From NCBI GenBank assembly GCA_965224735.1, contig OZ245059.1, forward strand, positions 1,798,001 to 1,862,000: a stretch of DNA of 64,000 nucleotides, in the 5' to 3' direction. Under the pieces are notes generated by a model, which saw nothing but the letters and a program-made list of their open reading frames with translations, was not told the origin of the DNA and did no database searches. Each line of letters opens with the position of its first letter. Position 1 is the stretch's first letter. The translations under genes were made by a program, and so were the position numbers. This document shows positions 27,270-36,264 of this stretch, piece by piece. Source of the DNA: Robiginitomaculum_A sp036478535 (GTDB lineage: Bacteria > Pseudomonadota > Alphaproteobacteria > Caulobacterales > Maricaulaceae).

Positions 27270-28045
27270 TCAGCCTGGTAAACCATAGAGGTTCAGAAAC
27301 TTTGCTCCCTTTTGGATGTTGTGAGCCATAGCAGCGAGGCCGTAAAAGGTCAGGTTTTTAGCGCGCCCTATCAGTCGCGTTCGCGCCAGTCCGTAGCGCG
27401 CTTTGTAAGGTGCAAATGGGCGTTCACCGCCTGATCTGGTGACGGCAATAGCCGCGTTTCTGATTTTGTCCACTTGGGACAATGGATGAGCGCGATAGCC
27501 TTTGCGTTGCACTTGATCGGCAATCCCAAACCGTTCCAGTTTGCGGCGCGTGGGTTCGCCGTCCTTACCTTTACCGCGGCCAGACTGTGCCGCCTCAATG
27601 GGCGCGTGGCATCAATGATATTGATCCGCCCTTCTGTCATGATAATATGCTTGTTCTCCAGTTAAAGATTGACTTCACCCAGTAAAACTTCCCAAAGGTC
27701 ATGCTCGACCAACCGCGCCCTAAACCGACCAATAGTGGTGGCGTCCGGCACATCCCCGCCCAACTCAAGATGGCAAAACTTGCGAAATAATAAATCACGA
27801 AACAGGGTTTGAGCCAACTCGACATCCGAGAGCCTATACCAAATCCCGAGCAAAGATGCGCGTAGCAATGTCAGCAGCGGATAGCTTGGACGACCCGTTT
27901 TACTGGCGTAAATCCCAGACATCAGATGCTCAAGTTTATGCCAGTCCAAAACTGCTTCAGCAGCATCCAAGCCCCGCAAGGCAGGATGATTAAAGTCAGC
28001 ATTGGTGATAAAAAACTCGGCTTGGGTCGTGAATGATTTTTGCAT
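27270..28045 (-). pseudogene. IS5-family transposase remnant
   Basis: The first 127 residues (28045 to 27662) are the N-terminal DUF772-type region, with YPLLTLLRASLLGIWYRLSD and DATTIGRFRARL. An in-frame TAA, a frameshift near 27605 (INIIDAT then PIEAAQSGRG) and an internal deletion follow. The last part, GERPFAPYKARYGLARTRL to LNLYGLPG, is the normal C-terminal end. It is inactive, with no clear terminal repeats. Confidence 0.8.
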
Positions 28046-28177
28046 GCATCAACATAACAAAATTATCCCAAAAAGGAATCCCTAACTTATGCAGAGGCCT
28101 CAGGATGTATATTTATGTCAAACTGGGTCACGAACAAGACCGAGTTATTGTCAAATCTGGTGTTTGAGATTTTTCAG

Positions 28178-28438
28178 TCATGCTGCGATCTGATTGTTTT
28201 TTGCTGTTTCTACTCCGTCTGTGAATTTGACACCTGTGATGACCTTGGCCAGGGTATCAAAGCCGCGTAATTTCCTCCAGTTTTGCTCTGCGCATTGTCC
28301 GAGTTTGAACATCATGTGAAGCATTCCTCCCCGCGAAAGACAGCCCTTTGAACGTTTCGTGCGATGCCTGATCGTGGCAAACGCAGATTCAATGGGATAT
28401 CCATTGTCAATGGCTGGCAGATCGGCTCCGTTCTGCAA
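28178..28438 (-). pseudogene. C-terminal fragment of an IS256-family (mutator) transposase
   Basis: Residues IESAFATIRHRTKRSKGCLSR match the conserved C-terminal motif of IS256-family DDE transposases. MMFKLGQCAEQNWRKLRGF and VITGVKFTDGVE follow. Only this end is present, immediately 5' of uvrA, so the uvrA promoter region may derive in part from IS sequence. Confidence 0.8.
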
Positions 28439-28526
28439 CGGGGGAACGGCGGAGGAGGAACAAACTTGTCAGTTGCCTAAACTTTTCGCTTTCATTCCTC
28501 AATGTTCATGTTATGCATCGCCACTT

Positions 28527-31367
28527 ATGAGTTCATTAAAACACATAAAAGTACGCGGCGCTCGCACCCATAATCTTAAATCTGTGAATGTGGATTTACC
28601 GCGGGACAAAGTGATTGTGATTACTGGGCTTTCGGGGTCTGGGAAATCGTCCTTGGCGTTTGATACGATTTACGCCGAAGGGCAGCGGCGATATGTTGAG
28701 AGTTTGTCGGCCTATGCAAGGCAATTTTTAGAACTGCAAGAAAAGCCTGATGTAGACAGCATTGAAGGGCTCTCGCCTGCCATTTCTATCGAGCAAAAAA
28801 CTACGTCGAAAAACCCGCGCTCAACCGTGGGTACGGTTACGGAAATTTATGATTATATGCGGCTTCTCTGGGCCAGAATTGGCGTGCCCTACTCGCCCGC
28901 CACGGGGCTACCTATTGAAAGCCAAAGCGTGGCGCAAATGGTTGATCGCGTCATGACCCTGCCAAAGAAAACCAAGCTTTACATCATGGCCCCCATCGTG
29001 CGCGGGCGCAAAGGCGAGTACCGCAAAGAGTTCGCAAATTTAATGAAGCAAGGCTTTCAGCGCGCCAAAATTGATGATGAATTTTACCGTATTGAAGACG
29101 CGCCTGCCCTTGATAAAAAATTCAAACACGACATCGAAATCGTTGTCGACCGCGTAGTTGTCAGAGATGGCCTTGAAACCCGCCTAGCGGATAGTTTTGA
29201 AACCGCTTTACGCCTTGCGGACGGCTTAGCAATAGCCGAAATAGCGGATGGTAAAGAGAAAATTTTATTTTCGCAAAAATTTGCTTGCCCTGTGTCAGGC
29301 TTTACTATTTCCGAGATTGAGCCACGGCTTTTTTCTTTCAACAATCCGCACGGCGCTTGCCCGAAATGTGACGGGCTGGGCCACGAATTAAAATTCGACA
29401 CTGGGCTTATCGTTCCGAAATCTGAACTTACTTTAGGCAGTGGTGCCATAGCGCCTTGGTCAAAAACTCCGTCCCGTATGTACCGCCAAACTCTAGAGGC
29501 TTTGGCCAAGCATTACGGGTTTGACCTTTCGACTCCATGGAAAAAACTATCCAAGAAAAACCAAAACATTATCTTATTTGGCACAAATGGCGAGATGGTA
29601 CAATTCGTGTACTCTGAGGGCGGGCGGCGCTATGAAACTAAGAAAACTTTTGAAGGAGTTATTCCCAATTTACAGCGCCGTTTTCGTGACACAGAAAGTT
29701 CTTGGTCGCGGGATCATCTCTCGAAATTCCAATCCCAAGCCCTGTGCGAAACCTGCGAAGGAAAACGATTGCGCCCCGAATCCCTCGCGGTCAAAGTCGA
29801 TATGATGGACATTACCCAGCTCGGCGCATTGTCCATTAAAGACGCAGGCGCACGGTTTAAAAAACTTGGCAAAGACCTCTCCAAAAAAGACATGGAAATT
29901 GCCGAACGGATTTTAAAAGAAATCGATGACAGACTATCTTTTCTCAATGCCGTAGGCCTTGAATATCTTACTCTTGGACGCGGCTCTGGTTCGCTTTCAG
30001 GCGGAGAGAGCCAGCGCATACGCCTCGCCTCGCAAATCGGTTCTGGCCTCACGGGCGTGCTGTATGTTTTGGACGAGCCTAGTATCGGTTTGCATCAACG
30101 TGACAATGAACGCCTGCTCGACACTTTGCAAAACCTGCGCGATATTGGCAACACAGTGATTGTAGTCGAGCACGACGAAGACGCGATATTAACCGCTGAT
30201 TATGTGCTAGATATGGGCCCACTTGCTGGCGTGGAAGGCGGAGAAGTTGTCGCCAAAGGCACGCCAGAGCAAATAAAGAAAAATAAAAAATCCCTGACGG
30301 GGCAATATCTAACGGGCAAAAAGGAAATTGCTATTCCAAAACAACGCCGCGAAATCACGCCGCATCGAATTTTACGCGTCACAGGCGCAAGCGGTAACAA
30401 TCTCAAAAACGTCGATGTGGAATTTCCACTGGGTATGTTTATTTGTGTAACTGGCGTATCGGGTGGCGGAAAATCTACGTTGACAATAGAAACTCTATAT
30501 AAAGCGGCGGCGCGCAAACTTAACAATTCCAGTGTTTCAGTTATGCCGTACGGCGAAATAACAGGTTTTGAGCACCTTGATAAAATCATTCAAATCGACC
30601 AATCCCCCATTGGCCGCACGCCGCGCTCTAACCCCGCCACCTATACGGGAGCATTTACGCCGATACGCGAATGGTTTTCCTCCCTGCCCGAGAGTAAAAC
30701 TCGTGGCTATAAACCAGGGCGTTTTAGTTTCAATGTAAAAGGCGGACGCTGCGAAGCCTGTCAGGGCGGCGGCGTTATCAAGATAGAAATGCATTTTTTG
30801 CCAGACATTTACGTTGAGTGCGAAACTTGCAAAGGCAAGCGCTATAACCGTGAAACGCTTGAGGTTAAATTCAAAGGTAAGTCCATTGCCGATTTGCTCT
30901 CCATGAGCATTGATGATGCAGCAAAGTTTTTCAAAGCCGTGCCAAAAATCCGTGATAAAATGGTGACGCTCCAGCGGGTTGGCCTTGGTTATTTGCAAGT
31001 GGGGCAACAAGCCACGACGCTCTCGGGCGGCGAAGCTCAGCGGGTTAAGCTCTCCAAAGAGCTTTCAAAACGCGCAACAGGCCGCACGCTTTATATTTTA
31101 GATGAGCCGACTACGGGGCTACATTTTGAAGACGTAAACCGCCTTTTGGGCGTGTTACAAGAATTAGTCGAAGGCGGTAACTCCATGATTGTCATCGAGC
31201 ATAATTTAGACGTTATCAAAACCGCAGACTGGATTATCGATCTTGGCCCCGAAGGTGGAGACGGCGGCGGCGAAGTCGTCGCCTCAGGCACACCAGAAGA
31301 CATAGCCAAAGTCAAAACTAGTTGGACAGGAAAATATTTAAAACAAGCCTTAAAACGTAAATTTTAA
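28527..31367 (+). CDS. uvrA: Excinuclease ABC subunit A
   Basis: About 946 residues, full length. UvrA finds bulky DNA lesions and loads UvrB in nucleotide excision repair. The first ATPase has Walker A GLSGSGKSS and signature LSGGESQRIRLA; the second has GVSGGGKST and LSGGEAQRVKLS. The zinc module is CPKCDGLG in the first half and CEACQGGG with CETCKGKR in the second. I chose ATG 28527 (MSSLKHIKVRGARTHNLK) because it matches family starts; the frame extends to 28359 through IS256-derived sequence. I saw no LexA-type operator in the short leader. Confidence 0.96.
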   Translation: MSSLKHIKVRGARTHNLKSVNVDLPRDKVIVITGLSGSGKSSLAFDTIYAEGQRRYVESLSAYARQFLELQEKPDVDSIEGLSPAISIEQKTTSKNPRSTVGTVTEIYDYMRLLWARIGVPYSPATGLPIESQSVAQMVDRVMTLPKKTKLYIMAPIVRGRKGEYRKEFANLMKQGFQRAKIDDEFYRIEDAPALDKKFKHDIEIVVDRVVVRDGLETRLADSFETALRLADGLAIAEIADGKEKILFSQKFACPVSGFTISEIEPRLFSFNNPHGACPKCDGLGHELKFDTGLIVPKSELTLGSGAIAPWSKTPSRMYRQTLEALAKHYGFDLSTPWKKLSKKNQNIILFGTNGEMVQFVYSEGGRRYETKKTFEGVIPNLQRRFRDTESSWSRDHLSKFQSQALCETCEGKRLRPESLAVKVDMMDITQLGALSIKDAGARFKKLGKDLSKKDMEIAERILKEIDDRLSFLNAVGLEYLTLGRGSGSLSGGESQRIRLASQIGSGLTGVLYVLDEPSIGLHQRDNERLLDTLQNLRDIGNTVIVVEHDEDAILTADYVLDMGPLAGVEGGEVVAKGTPEQIKKNKKSLTGQYLTGKKEIAIPKQRREITPHRILRVTGASGNNLKNVDVEFPLGMFICVTGVSGGGKSTLTIETLYKAAARKLNNSSVSVMPYGEITGFEHLDKIIQIDQSPIGRTPRSNPATYTGAFTPIREWFSSLPESKTRGYKPGRFSFNVKGGRCEACQGGGVIKIEMHFLPDIYVECETCKGKRYNRETLEVKFKGKSIADLLSMSIDDAAKFFKAVPKIRDKMVTLQRVGLGYLQVGQQATTLSGGEAQRVKLSKELSKRATGRTLYILDEPTTGLHFEDVNRLLGVLQELVEGGNSMIVIEHNLDVIKTADWIIDLGPEGGDGGGEVVASGTPEDIAKVKTSWTGKYLKQALKRKF

Positions 31368-31436
31368 ACGAGATTTCCGCCTTTATACCCTGTTGAAATA
31401 TATACCCCATCCACACAAGACCAGCACTACAAATGC

Positions 31437-31610
31437 CTAATTCTTTGGCTTTTCAAGCGGCGTATTTATCCAGTGACCTACCGTCAACAAATGAATGTAA
31501 TCTTCAGGTGCAGTATATTCTTTTTCAAGAAACGTGGTTTTTGATAAGACCGCATTGCCCTCTACCATGCCACTTGACCCTTCTACTTGACCCATGCCAC
31601 TAGCACTCAT
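31437..31610 (-). CDS. Small hypothetical protein (57 aa)
   Basis: A minus-strand frame begins MSASGMGQVEGSSGMVEGN and ends DYIHLLTVGHWINTPLEKPKN before TAG. The second half has a plausible amphipathic, protein-like pattern; the first half has a repeated GSSGM/GM(G/V) flavour. The ribosome site is weak (TTGGAT). It sits alone between uvrA and an IS graveyard. It could be the tail of a lost longer gene or a small peptide. I do not recognise it. Confidence 0.35.
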   Translation of the reverse strand: MSASGMGQVEGSSGMVEGNAVLSKTTFLEKEYTAPEDYIHLLTVGHWINTPLEKPKN

Positions 31611-31710
31611 ATCCAATCATTTTATAAACAGTTACTTAAAAATAGTTTCTAGCACTTTGCGGGTGAGTTCAAAAATTCTTAAAGCCTCTTGTGCGAGGTT
31701 TATCCCTGTG

Positions 31711-31842
31711 GGTTCAACGGGTCGTCGCAACACTTTAACATTTGAGTCAAAGATGGAGCGATACTATGGCGAGACGAACACGGATATATTTTACGGACAA
31801 ACAAAAGGCAGATATTTGGGACCGTTGGGAACGTGGGGAATG
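31711..31842 (+). pseudogene. IS30-family remnant: end repeat and transposase N-terminus
   Basis: GGTTCAACGGGTCGTCGCAA followed by CAC (31711-31733) resembles IS30-family terminal repeats. ATG 31766 then opens MARRTRIYFTDKQKADIWDRW, like the N-terminal helix-turn-helix of IS30 transposases. After about 27 residues the sequence switches to an IS630 C-terminus in the same frame, so the rest of the IS30 element is gone. Confidence 0.55.
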
Positions 31843-31992
31843 CTCTAGAGCCTTGAAGTCGTGGCTTGCAGATAAAAACAGACGCATAAAGTTGCACTTT
31901 CTGCTCGCCTATACACCGCACTTAAACCCGATTGAACGGCTGTGGGGCTCATGCACAAGCACGTCACCCACAATAAACACTACGCTAAAATG

Positions 31993-32514
31993 AATAACCC
32001 CGCCCCAAGGGGCGAGGTATCAAAAGAGTGTAAGTGGTTTATCACTGTGTAGTTTTGTATATTCTTTGCCTTGATTTTGGACGTAGCTTGTTATTGTGCT
32101 CTCATCTCCGTGACGCCCAACTGTGGATGCAAGATAACCATCACTCCAAAATTCTCCACCCCAAAGTGACTTTTTAACATGAGGACACAACCTAAATATT
32201 TCGCGTGCGGTGATGCTTTTTATTACAGTGACCAACTTGGTCACTGTATAGGTCGGAACCGATTGTACCAAAAAATGAACATGGTCTTTATCCGTTCCAA
32301 TCTCCAAAAACTTTAACTGGTAACGATCTTCAATCTCCAAACAAACATCACGTAAAACTTCATCAACTTGGGGGTCAAAAACAGCACGCCTATATTTTGC
32401 GGGAAACACAAAATGGTAAAGAAGTATCGTTACGTTATGTCGTTTATGGATATATTCGCTCACGCGAATATTCTACGCCGCAAGCGGCGAGGAATGAAAC
32501 CCTAAAAAAGATTC
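31993..32514 (-). mobile_element. IS200/IS605-family element, copy 2 (522 bp)
   Basis: Same length and same subterminal hairpins as copy 1, in the opposite orientation. Removing it rejoins the IS630 remnant without gaining or losing bases (AAAATG plus AATGATTTT). In tnpA orientation the site is TT followed by CATTT, the same as at copy 1. Confidence 0.88.
32020..32463 (-). CDS. tnpA: IS200-type Y1 (HUH) transposase TnpA, copy 2
   Basis: 147 residues, intact, with HVHFLVQS (HUH) and TSYVQNQGKEY (catalytic Tyr). It differs from copy 1 by a handful of residues (E for D near 42, D for G near 59, P for A near 69, P for Q near the end). Both copies are open reading frames and so could be active. 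The start is again GTG within the left-end hairpin. Confidence 0.93.
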   Translation of the reverse strand: MSEYIHKRHNVTILLYHFVFPAKYRRAVFDPQVDEVLRDVCLEIEDRYQLKFLEIGTDKDHVHFLVQSVPTYTVTKLVTVIKSITAREIFRLCPHVKKSLWGGEFWSDGYLASTVGRHGDESTITSYVQNQGKEYTKLHSDKPLTLF

Positions 32515-32781
32515 AATGATTTTGTCGCCGCAATTTTGGCTTTCTTCCACAAAACCCTGCCAGATAAGTGGCTCAAATTCCGCGATACCATAACCGATAA
32601 TTTCAGAATAATAACCAGAGAAAAGCATATGCTTATTCAGTGAACTGGGTATAATAGCAGTGCCATACCAAAACCTTGCTGATCAGTGGCAAGAAAGTCT
32701 ACTGCTCTTCAACATCAGATCTATTGTTTGTTATGGAGGAGATGAACCGCCCCGTGTTTACCGGAGGCTGTTTAGTTTAAG

Positions 32782-33792
32782 TTATGCTGCTTTTGGGCCT
32801 TTGTCTAGGTTTGCGTAATAATTCTCCTCTGCTTCGGCGGGCGGGATGTTACCGATAGGCTCTAATATTCGTTTATGATTGAACCAATCTACCCATTTGA
32901 GGGTTTCAAATTCTACGGTTTCAAATGATTTCTACGGGCCTTTCCGGTGGATGAGCTCGGCCTTGTAAAGACCGTTGATGGTTTCGGCCAAGGCGTTGTC
33001 GTAGCTATCACCAACACTTCCAACCGATGGCTCAATACCTGCTTCCGCCAAACGCTCTGTATATTTAATCGACACATATTGACTGCCGCGATCACTGTGA
33101 TGGACGAGGCCAGATTTATGAACGGGTTGCCGCTCATGCAGAGCTTGCTCCAAAGCATCCAGAACAAACTTCGCATGCGGCGTTCGGCTCACGCGCCAAC
33201 CAACAATCTTGCGGGCATAAGTATCAATCACGAAGGCCACATAGACAAACCCTGCCCATGTAGAGACATAGGTAAAATCAGACACCCATAATACGTTGGG
33301 TGCAGGTGCTTTGAATTGGCGATTGACCAAATCGCGCGGGCACACATCCGCCTTGTTGCTAAAGGTGGTTTGCTGACTTTTACCCCGTATAATGCCGCGT
33401 ACACCCAGTTCACGCATCAACCTTGCGACAGTGCATCGTGCCACGGTATGACCCTCTCTGCGCAGCTGATGCCAGATTTTGCGCACACCATAGACCTTGC
33501 GATTGTCCTTAAATACGCGATCTATCTCTGGCTTCAAAATAACATCACGCTTTGCCAGAGCAGCCAGTTTATTCGAATCATGCCGCTCTGCCAAGCGAGC
33601 GTAATATGTCGACGGGGCAATCGGTAAGGTTTTACAGATTGGCTCGCCCCCGTAACCACCACGGTGGTCATCAATAAATTGCATCATCGTTTGAACGGGC
33701 GGTCGAGCTCCTGCCAAAAACATAAAATAGGGCAAAATATGCTGATGCTTTACGCAGTATCTCGTTGGCTTGGCGCAACTCGCGGTTCTCAC
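32782..33792 (-). pseudogene. IS3 transposase OrfB, copy 2, with a premature TAG
   Basis: The frame is intact through all three catalytic regions but meets TAG at 32932-32934, where copy 1 has Trp (GPWKSFE). Beyond it the frame continues KSFETVEFETLKWVDWFNH to the normal end at 32782. Loss of the last 50 residues probably abolishes activity unless the stop is suppressed. The last 180 bases diverge from copy 1 more than the rest. Confidence 0.85.
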
Positions 33793-34024
33793 GTTCTAAT
33801 GCTTTCATCTTGTCAGCGACATCGGTCAGGACACCAGCCTGTGAACCGTTGTCAACTTCGCGGCGCTTGACCCAGCTACTTAATGTTTGTGGCACGCATC
33901 CAATCTTGGTTGATATAGATGTGATCGCCGCCCAACGGGACGAATAATCACTCTCGTTCTCCAACACCATCCGCACGGCTCGCGCACGCACCTCAAGTGA
34001 AAATCTGTTTCTCGTATTGCTCAT
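33671..34024 (-). CDS. IS3 transposase OrfA, copy 2
   Basis: 117 residues; helix-turn-helix, then the leucine-zipper-like ALERENRELRQANEILRKAS. The ribosome site GGAAGGAG precedes ATG 34024. It matches copy 1 except for a short cluster of substitutions around residues 55-70. It overlaps orfB, as expected for -1 frameshift fusion. Confidence 0.87.
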   Translation of the reverse strand: MSNTRNRFSLEVRARAVRMVLENESDYSSRWAAITSISTKIGCVPQTLSSWVKRREVDNGSQAGVLTDVADKMKALERENRELRQANEILRKASAYFALFYVFGRSSTARSNDDAIY

Positions 34025-34199
34025 AATAGCTCCTTCCACTATAGATTAGGAGCCTCCGGCAAACACGGGGCGGTTCAGTGGCTTAAAACCTAAAAAGTTG
34101 GAAAGTAAAAAATAAGTATCCCCCCTTATTAAAAAAAAGAGCATAATTACTTTATGTCATCCCCTTGCAATTCAAAATACACTCTCTTAAAAGCTAACT

Positions 34200-35078
34200 A
34201 TGTTTAACGGTCTTTATACTGCTATTATCACCCCGTTTTTGGCGGACGGGCAATTTGACGCACCTGCCTTTTCACGTATTTGCAAACAGCAAATTGATGC
34301 AGGTGTTGATGGCATTGTGGTTTTGGGCACAACAGGAGAAAGCCCGACCGTATCCCATTCAGAATGTGAAATGATTATGGCTAAGGCCGTCGAAATCATT
34401 AAGGGGCAAACCACCGTCATTGCGGGCACAGGTTCTAATTGTACCCGAGAGGCTATTGAACTTTCCCGCTCAGCCGAAAAGGTGGGCATAGATGCTCTTT
34501 TGTCGGTAACTCCCTATTATAACAAACCATCTCAAGACGGCATGTTTCAACATTTTTCCGCCATAGCCGATAGCGTCAATATTCCGATTATTCTTTATAA
34601 TATTCAAGGTAGATGCGGCGTTAATCTAGAAACCAAGACACTCTTACGCCTGGCAAAGCACCCCAATATTGTTGCTGTCAAAGAAGCGTCTGGTAATATG
34701 GCACAGATAAAAGACGTTATAAATTCAGTTCCCGATTATTTTTCTGTCTTATCAGGAGATGACAATTTAACTTTGGACATTATGAGAATGGGCGGTAATG
34801 GTGTTATTTCCGTTTTGTCAAACGTTTTGCCAAAGCCAATGAAAGCGCTGGTCAATACTGCAAACGCTAAGGATTGGCAGCAAGCACAAATTTTGCATGA
34901 CCAAATGACAAACCTGTTTTCTGATTGCTTTATCGAGCCAAATCCGCAGCCTATTAAAACACTCATGGCAGAGATGGGGCTATGTGCTCCCATTTTTCGC
35001 TTGCCAATGGTAGAAATGAGCGCTCAGAATAAGCAAAAAATTTTGGCGAGCTGGAGCGCCTATCAACACGACGCTTAA
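34200..35078 (+). CDS. dapA: 4-hydroxy-tetrahydrodipicolinate synthase
   Basis: A 292-residue TIM-barrel aldolase that condenses pyruvate with aspartate semialdehyde, the first committed step to DAP and lysine. VLGTTGESPT binds the pyruvate carboxylate. SVTPYYNKPSQ follows, then ILYNIQGRCG with the catalytic Tyr. AVKEASGN carries the Schiff-base Lys. The usual YNVPGRT is YNIQGRC here, a mild variation. The promoter region lies within 120 bases of IS3 copy 2. It converges on dapE with a 4-base overlap. Confidence 0.94.
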   Translation: MFNGLYTAIITPFLADGQFDAPAFSRICKQQIDAGVDGIVVLGTTGESPTVSHSECEMIMAKAVEIIKGQTTVIAGTGSNCTREAIELSRSAEKVGIDALLSVTPYYNKPSQDGMFQHFSAIADSVNIPIILYNIQGRCGVNLETKTLLRLAKHPNIVAVKEASGNMAQIKDVINSVPDYFSVLSGDDNLTLDIMRMGGNGVISVLSNVLPKPMKALVNTANAKDWQQAQILHDQMTNLFSDCFIEPNPQPIKTLMAEMGLCAPIFRLPMVEMSAQNKQKILASWSAYQHDA

Positions 35079-36226
35079 CCTTGTCCCGTAAAATATTTTT
35101 GTAAAAAGACTTTATAGATATTTGTCAAGCATTTGATGTCTTCTATTTCGGCATACTCATTAACTTGATGAATGGTTTTTCCAATTAGGCCAAACTCCAC
35201 AACTGGGCAAATTCTAGTGAGAAACCGCGCGTCCGATGTGCCGCCTGATGTTGACAGCTCCGTCTCAATACCCGTCACATCTTGGATAGCAGCACGTAAA
35301 GTGTCGGTGAATGCACATGGCTTTGTTAAAAAAGGAAAGCCTGGCAAGCGAAGATCTGCGTCAATATTTCCGTCAAAGTCTTTTTGAACACCAGCAATCT
35401 CTTCTTCGATCCATTCAACTAAATCATGCCCGCTATGCTCGGTATTATAACGAATATTAAGCTGCGCACTGGCACTATTCGCAATCACATTATGAGCGGG
35501 GTTATTGACATCAACCGTGGTAATTTCAAGGTTTGAGGGTTGAAAATTAGCATTGCCAGCATCAAGCTTTTTACTGGTAAGAGCCGTTAGAATTTTCAGC
35601 AAGGTTGGCACTGGATTGCTGGCAAGATCGGGATAAGCCACATGCCCTTGCACGCCCGTCACAGTAATCACACCATTCAGGGAGCCACGCCGCCCTATTT
35701 TAACCATTTCGCCAAGCGTGTTTGGGTTGGTTGGTTCGCCCACCAGACAATGATCTATCACCTCCTCCGCCTTGCTTAGCGCTTGTAAAACCCGCACTGT
35801 GCCATTGAGGGCGGGGCCTTCTTCATCACCTGTAATGAGAAAGCTGATGGATCCATTTGGTTTCCAGCCACTGTGCAAAAGGTCTGAAACGCTGGCTACA
35901 AATGCGGCAATGCCGCCTTTCATATCAGCAGCACCCCTGCCCCATATTTTACCGTCTTCTATTTCGGCGCTAAAGGGATGGTGTTTCCAATCATCCTTAT
36001 TACCAACAGGCACGACATCAGTATGGCCTGCATAGCAAAAGTTAGGGCCGTTCATGCCTAGCCGCGCATAGAGATTATCCACCTCGGCAAAAGGATAGCG
36101 CGTACACACAAAACCAAGATTTTCAAGTGTCGTTTGCAGTAAATCAAGCGCGCCAGCTTCCTGGGGCGTTATAGAGGGGCACCGAATAAGGCTTTGGGCA
36201 AAATCTATCGGGTCTATTTTTTTCAT
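35075..36226 (-). CDS. dapE: Succinyl-diaminopimelate desuccinylase
   Basis: A 383-residue M20-family zinc hydrolase that removes succinate from N-succinyl-LL-DAP. FCYAGHTDVVPVG carries the first zinc His/Asp and WGRGAADMKGG the bridging Asp. ITGDEEGPALNGT carries the catalytic Glu pair. VTGVQGHVAYP lies in the dimerisation lid. The C-terminal zinc His is in GLIGKTIHQVNE. It follows dapD by 38 bases and is probably co-transcribed. Confidence 0.94.
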   Translation of the reverse strand: MKKIDPIDFAQSLIRCPSITPQEAGALDLLQTTLENLGFVCTRYPFAEVDNLYARLGMNGPNFCYAGHTDVVPVGNKDDWKHHPFSAEIEDGKIWGRGAADMKGGIAAFVASVSDLLHSGWKPNGSISFLITGDEEGPALNGTVRVLQALSKAEEVIDHCLVGEPTNPNTLGEMVKIGRRGSLNGVITVTGVQGHVAYPDLASNPVPTLLKILTALTSKKLDAGNANFQPSNLEITTVDVNNPAHNVIANSASAQLNIRYNTEHSGHDLVEWIEEEIAGVQKDFDGNIDADLRLPGFPFLTKPCAFTDTLRAAIQDVTGIETELSTSGGTSDARFLTRICPVVEFGLIGKTIHQVNEYAEIEDIKCLTNIYKVFLQKYFTGQG

Positions 36227-36264
36227 ATCTTAATCCCAATCCCAAGCCTAATTGTACACAGGCT

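Larger units (their letters stand above)
31842..32643 (+). pseudogene. IS630-family transposase C-terminal remnant, split by IS200 copy 2
   Basis: LKSWLADKNRRIKLHFL leads to TPHLNPIERLWG (catalytic Glu). A one-base shift follows, then MHKHVTHNKHYAKMN. The IS200 element interrupts here. After it the frame resumes as DFVAAILAFFHKTLPDKW and ends TDNFRIITREKHMLIQ at 32643. This is a different IS630 from the copies at 26059 and 50924. Confidence 0.75.
32743..34077 (-). mobile_element. IS3-family element, copy 2 (1335 bp)
   Basis: Terminal inverted repeats TGAACCGCCCCGTGTTTACC at 32743 and the matching complement ending 34077 are well preserved (about 27 bp). It has the same orientation as copy 1, 9.1 kb away. 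The flanks AGA and GTG are not a target duplication. The two copies bracket tRNA-Phe and uvrA as direct repeats. Confidence 0.9.

Noticed and set aside
28400..28527. Possible LexA operator before uvrA
   Set aside because: GAAC occurs twice, but the spacing is 10 bases instead of the 7 of the alphaproteobacterial GTTC-N7-GTTC site.
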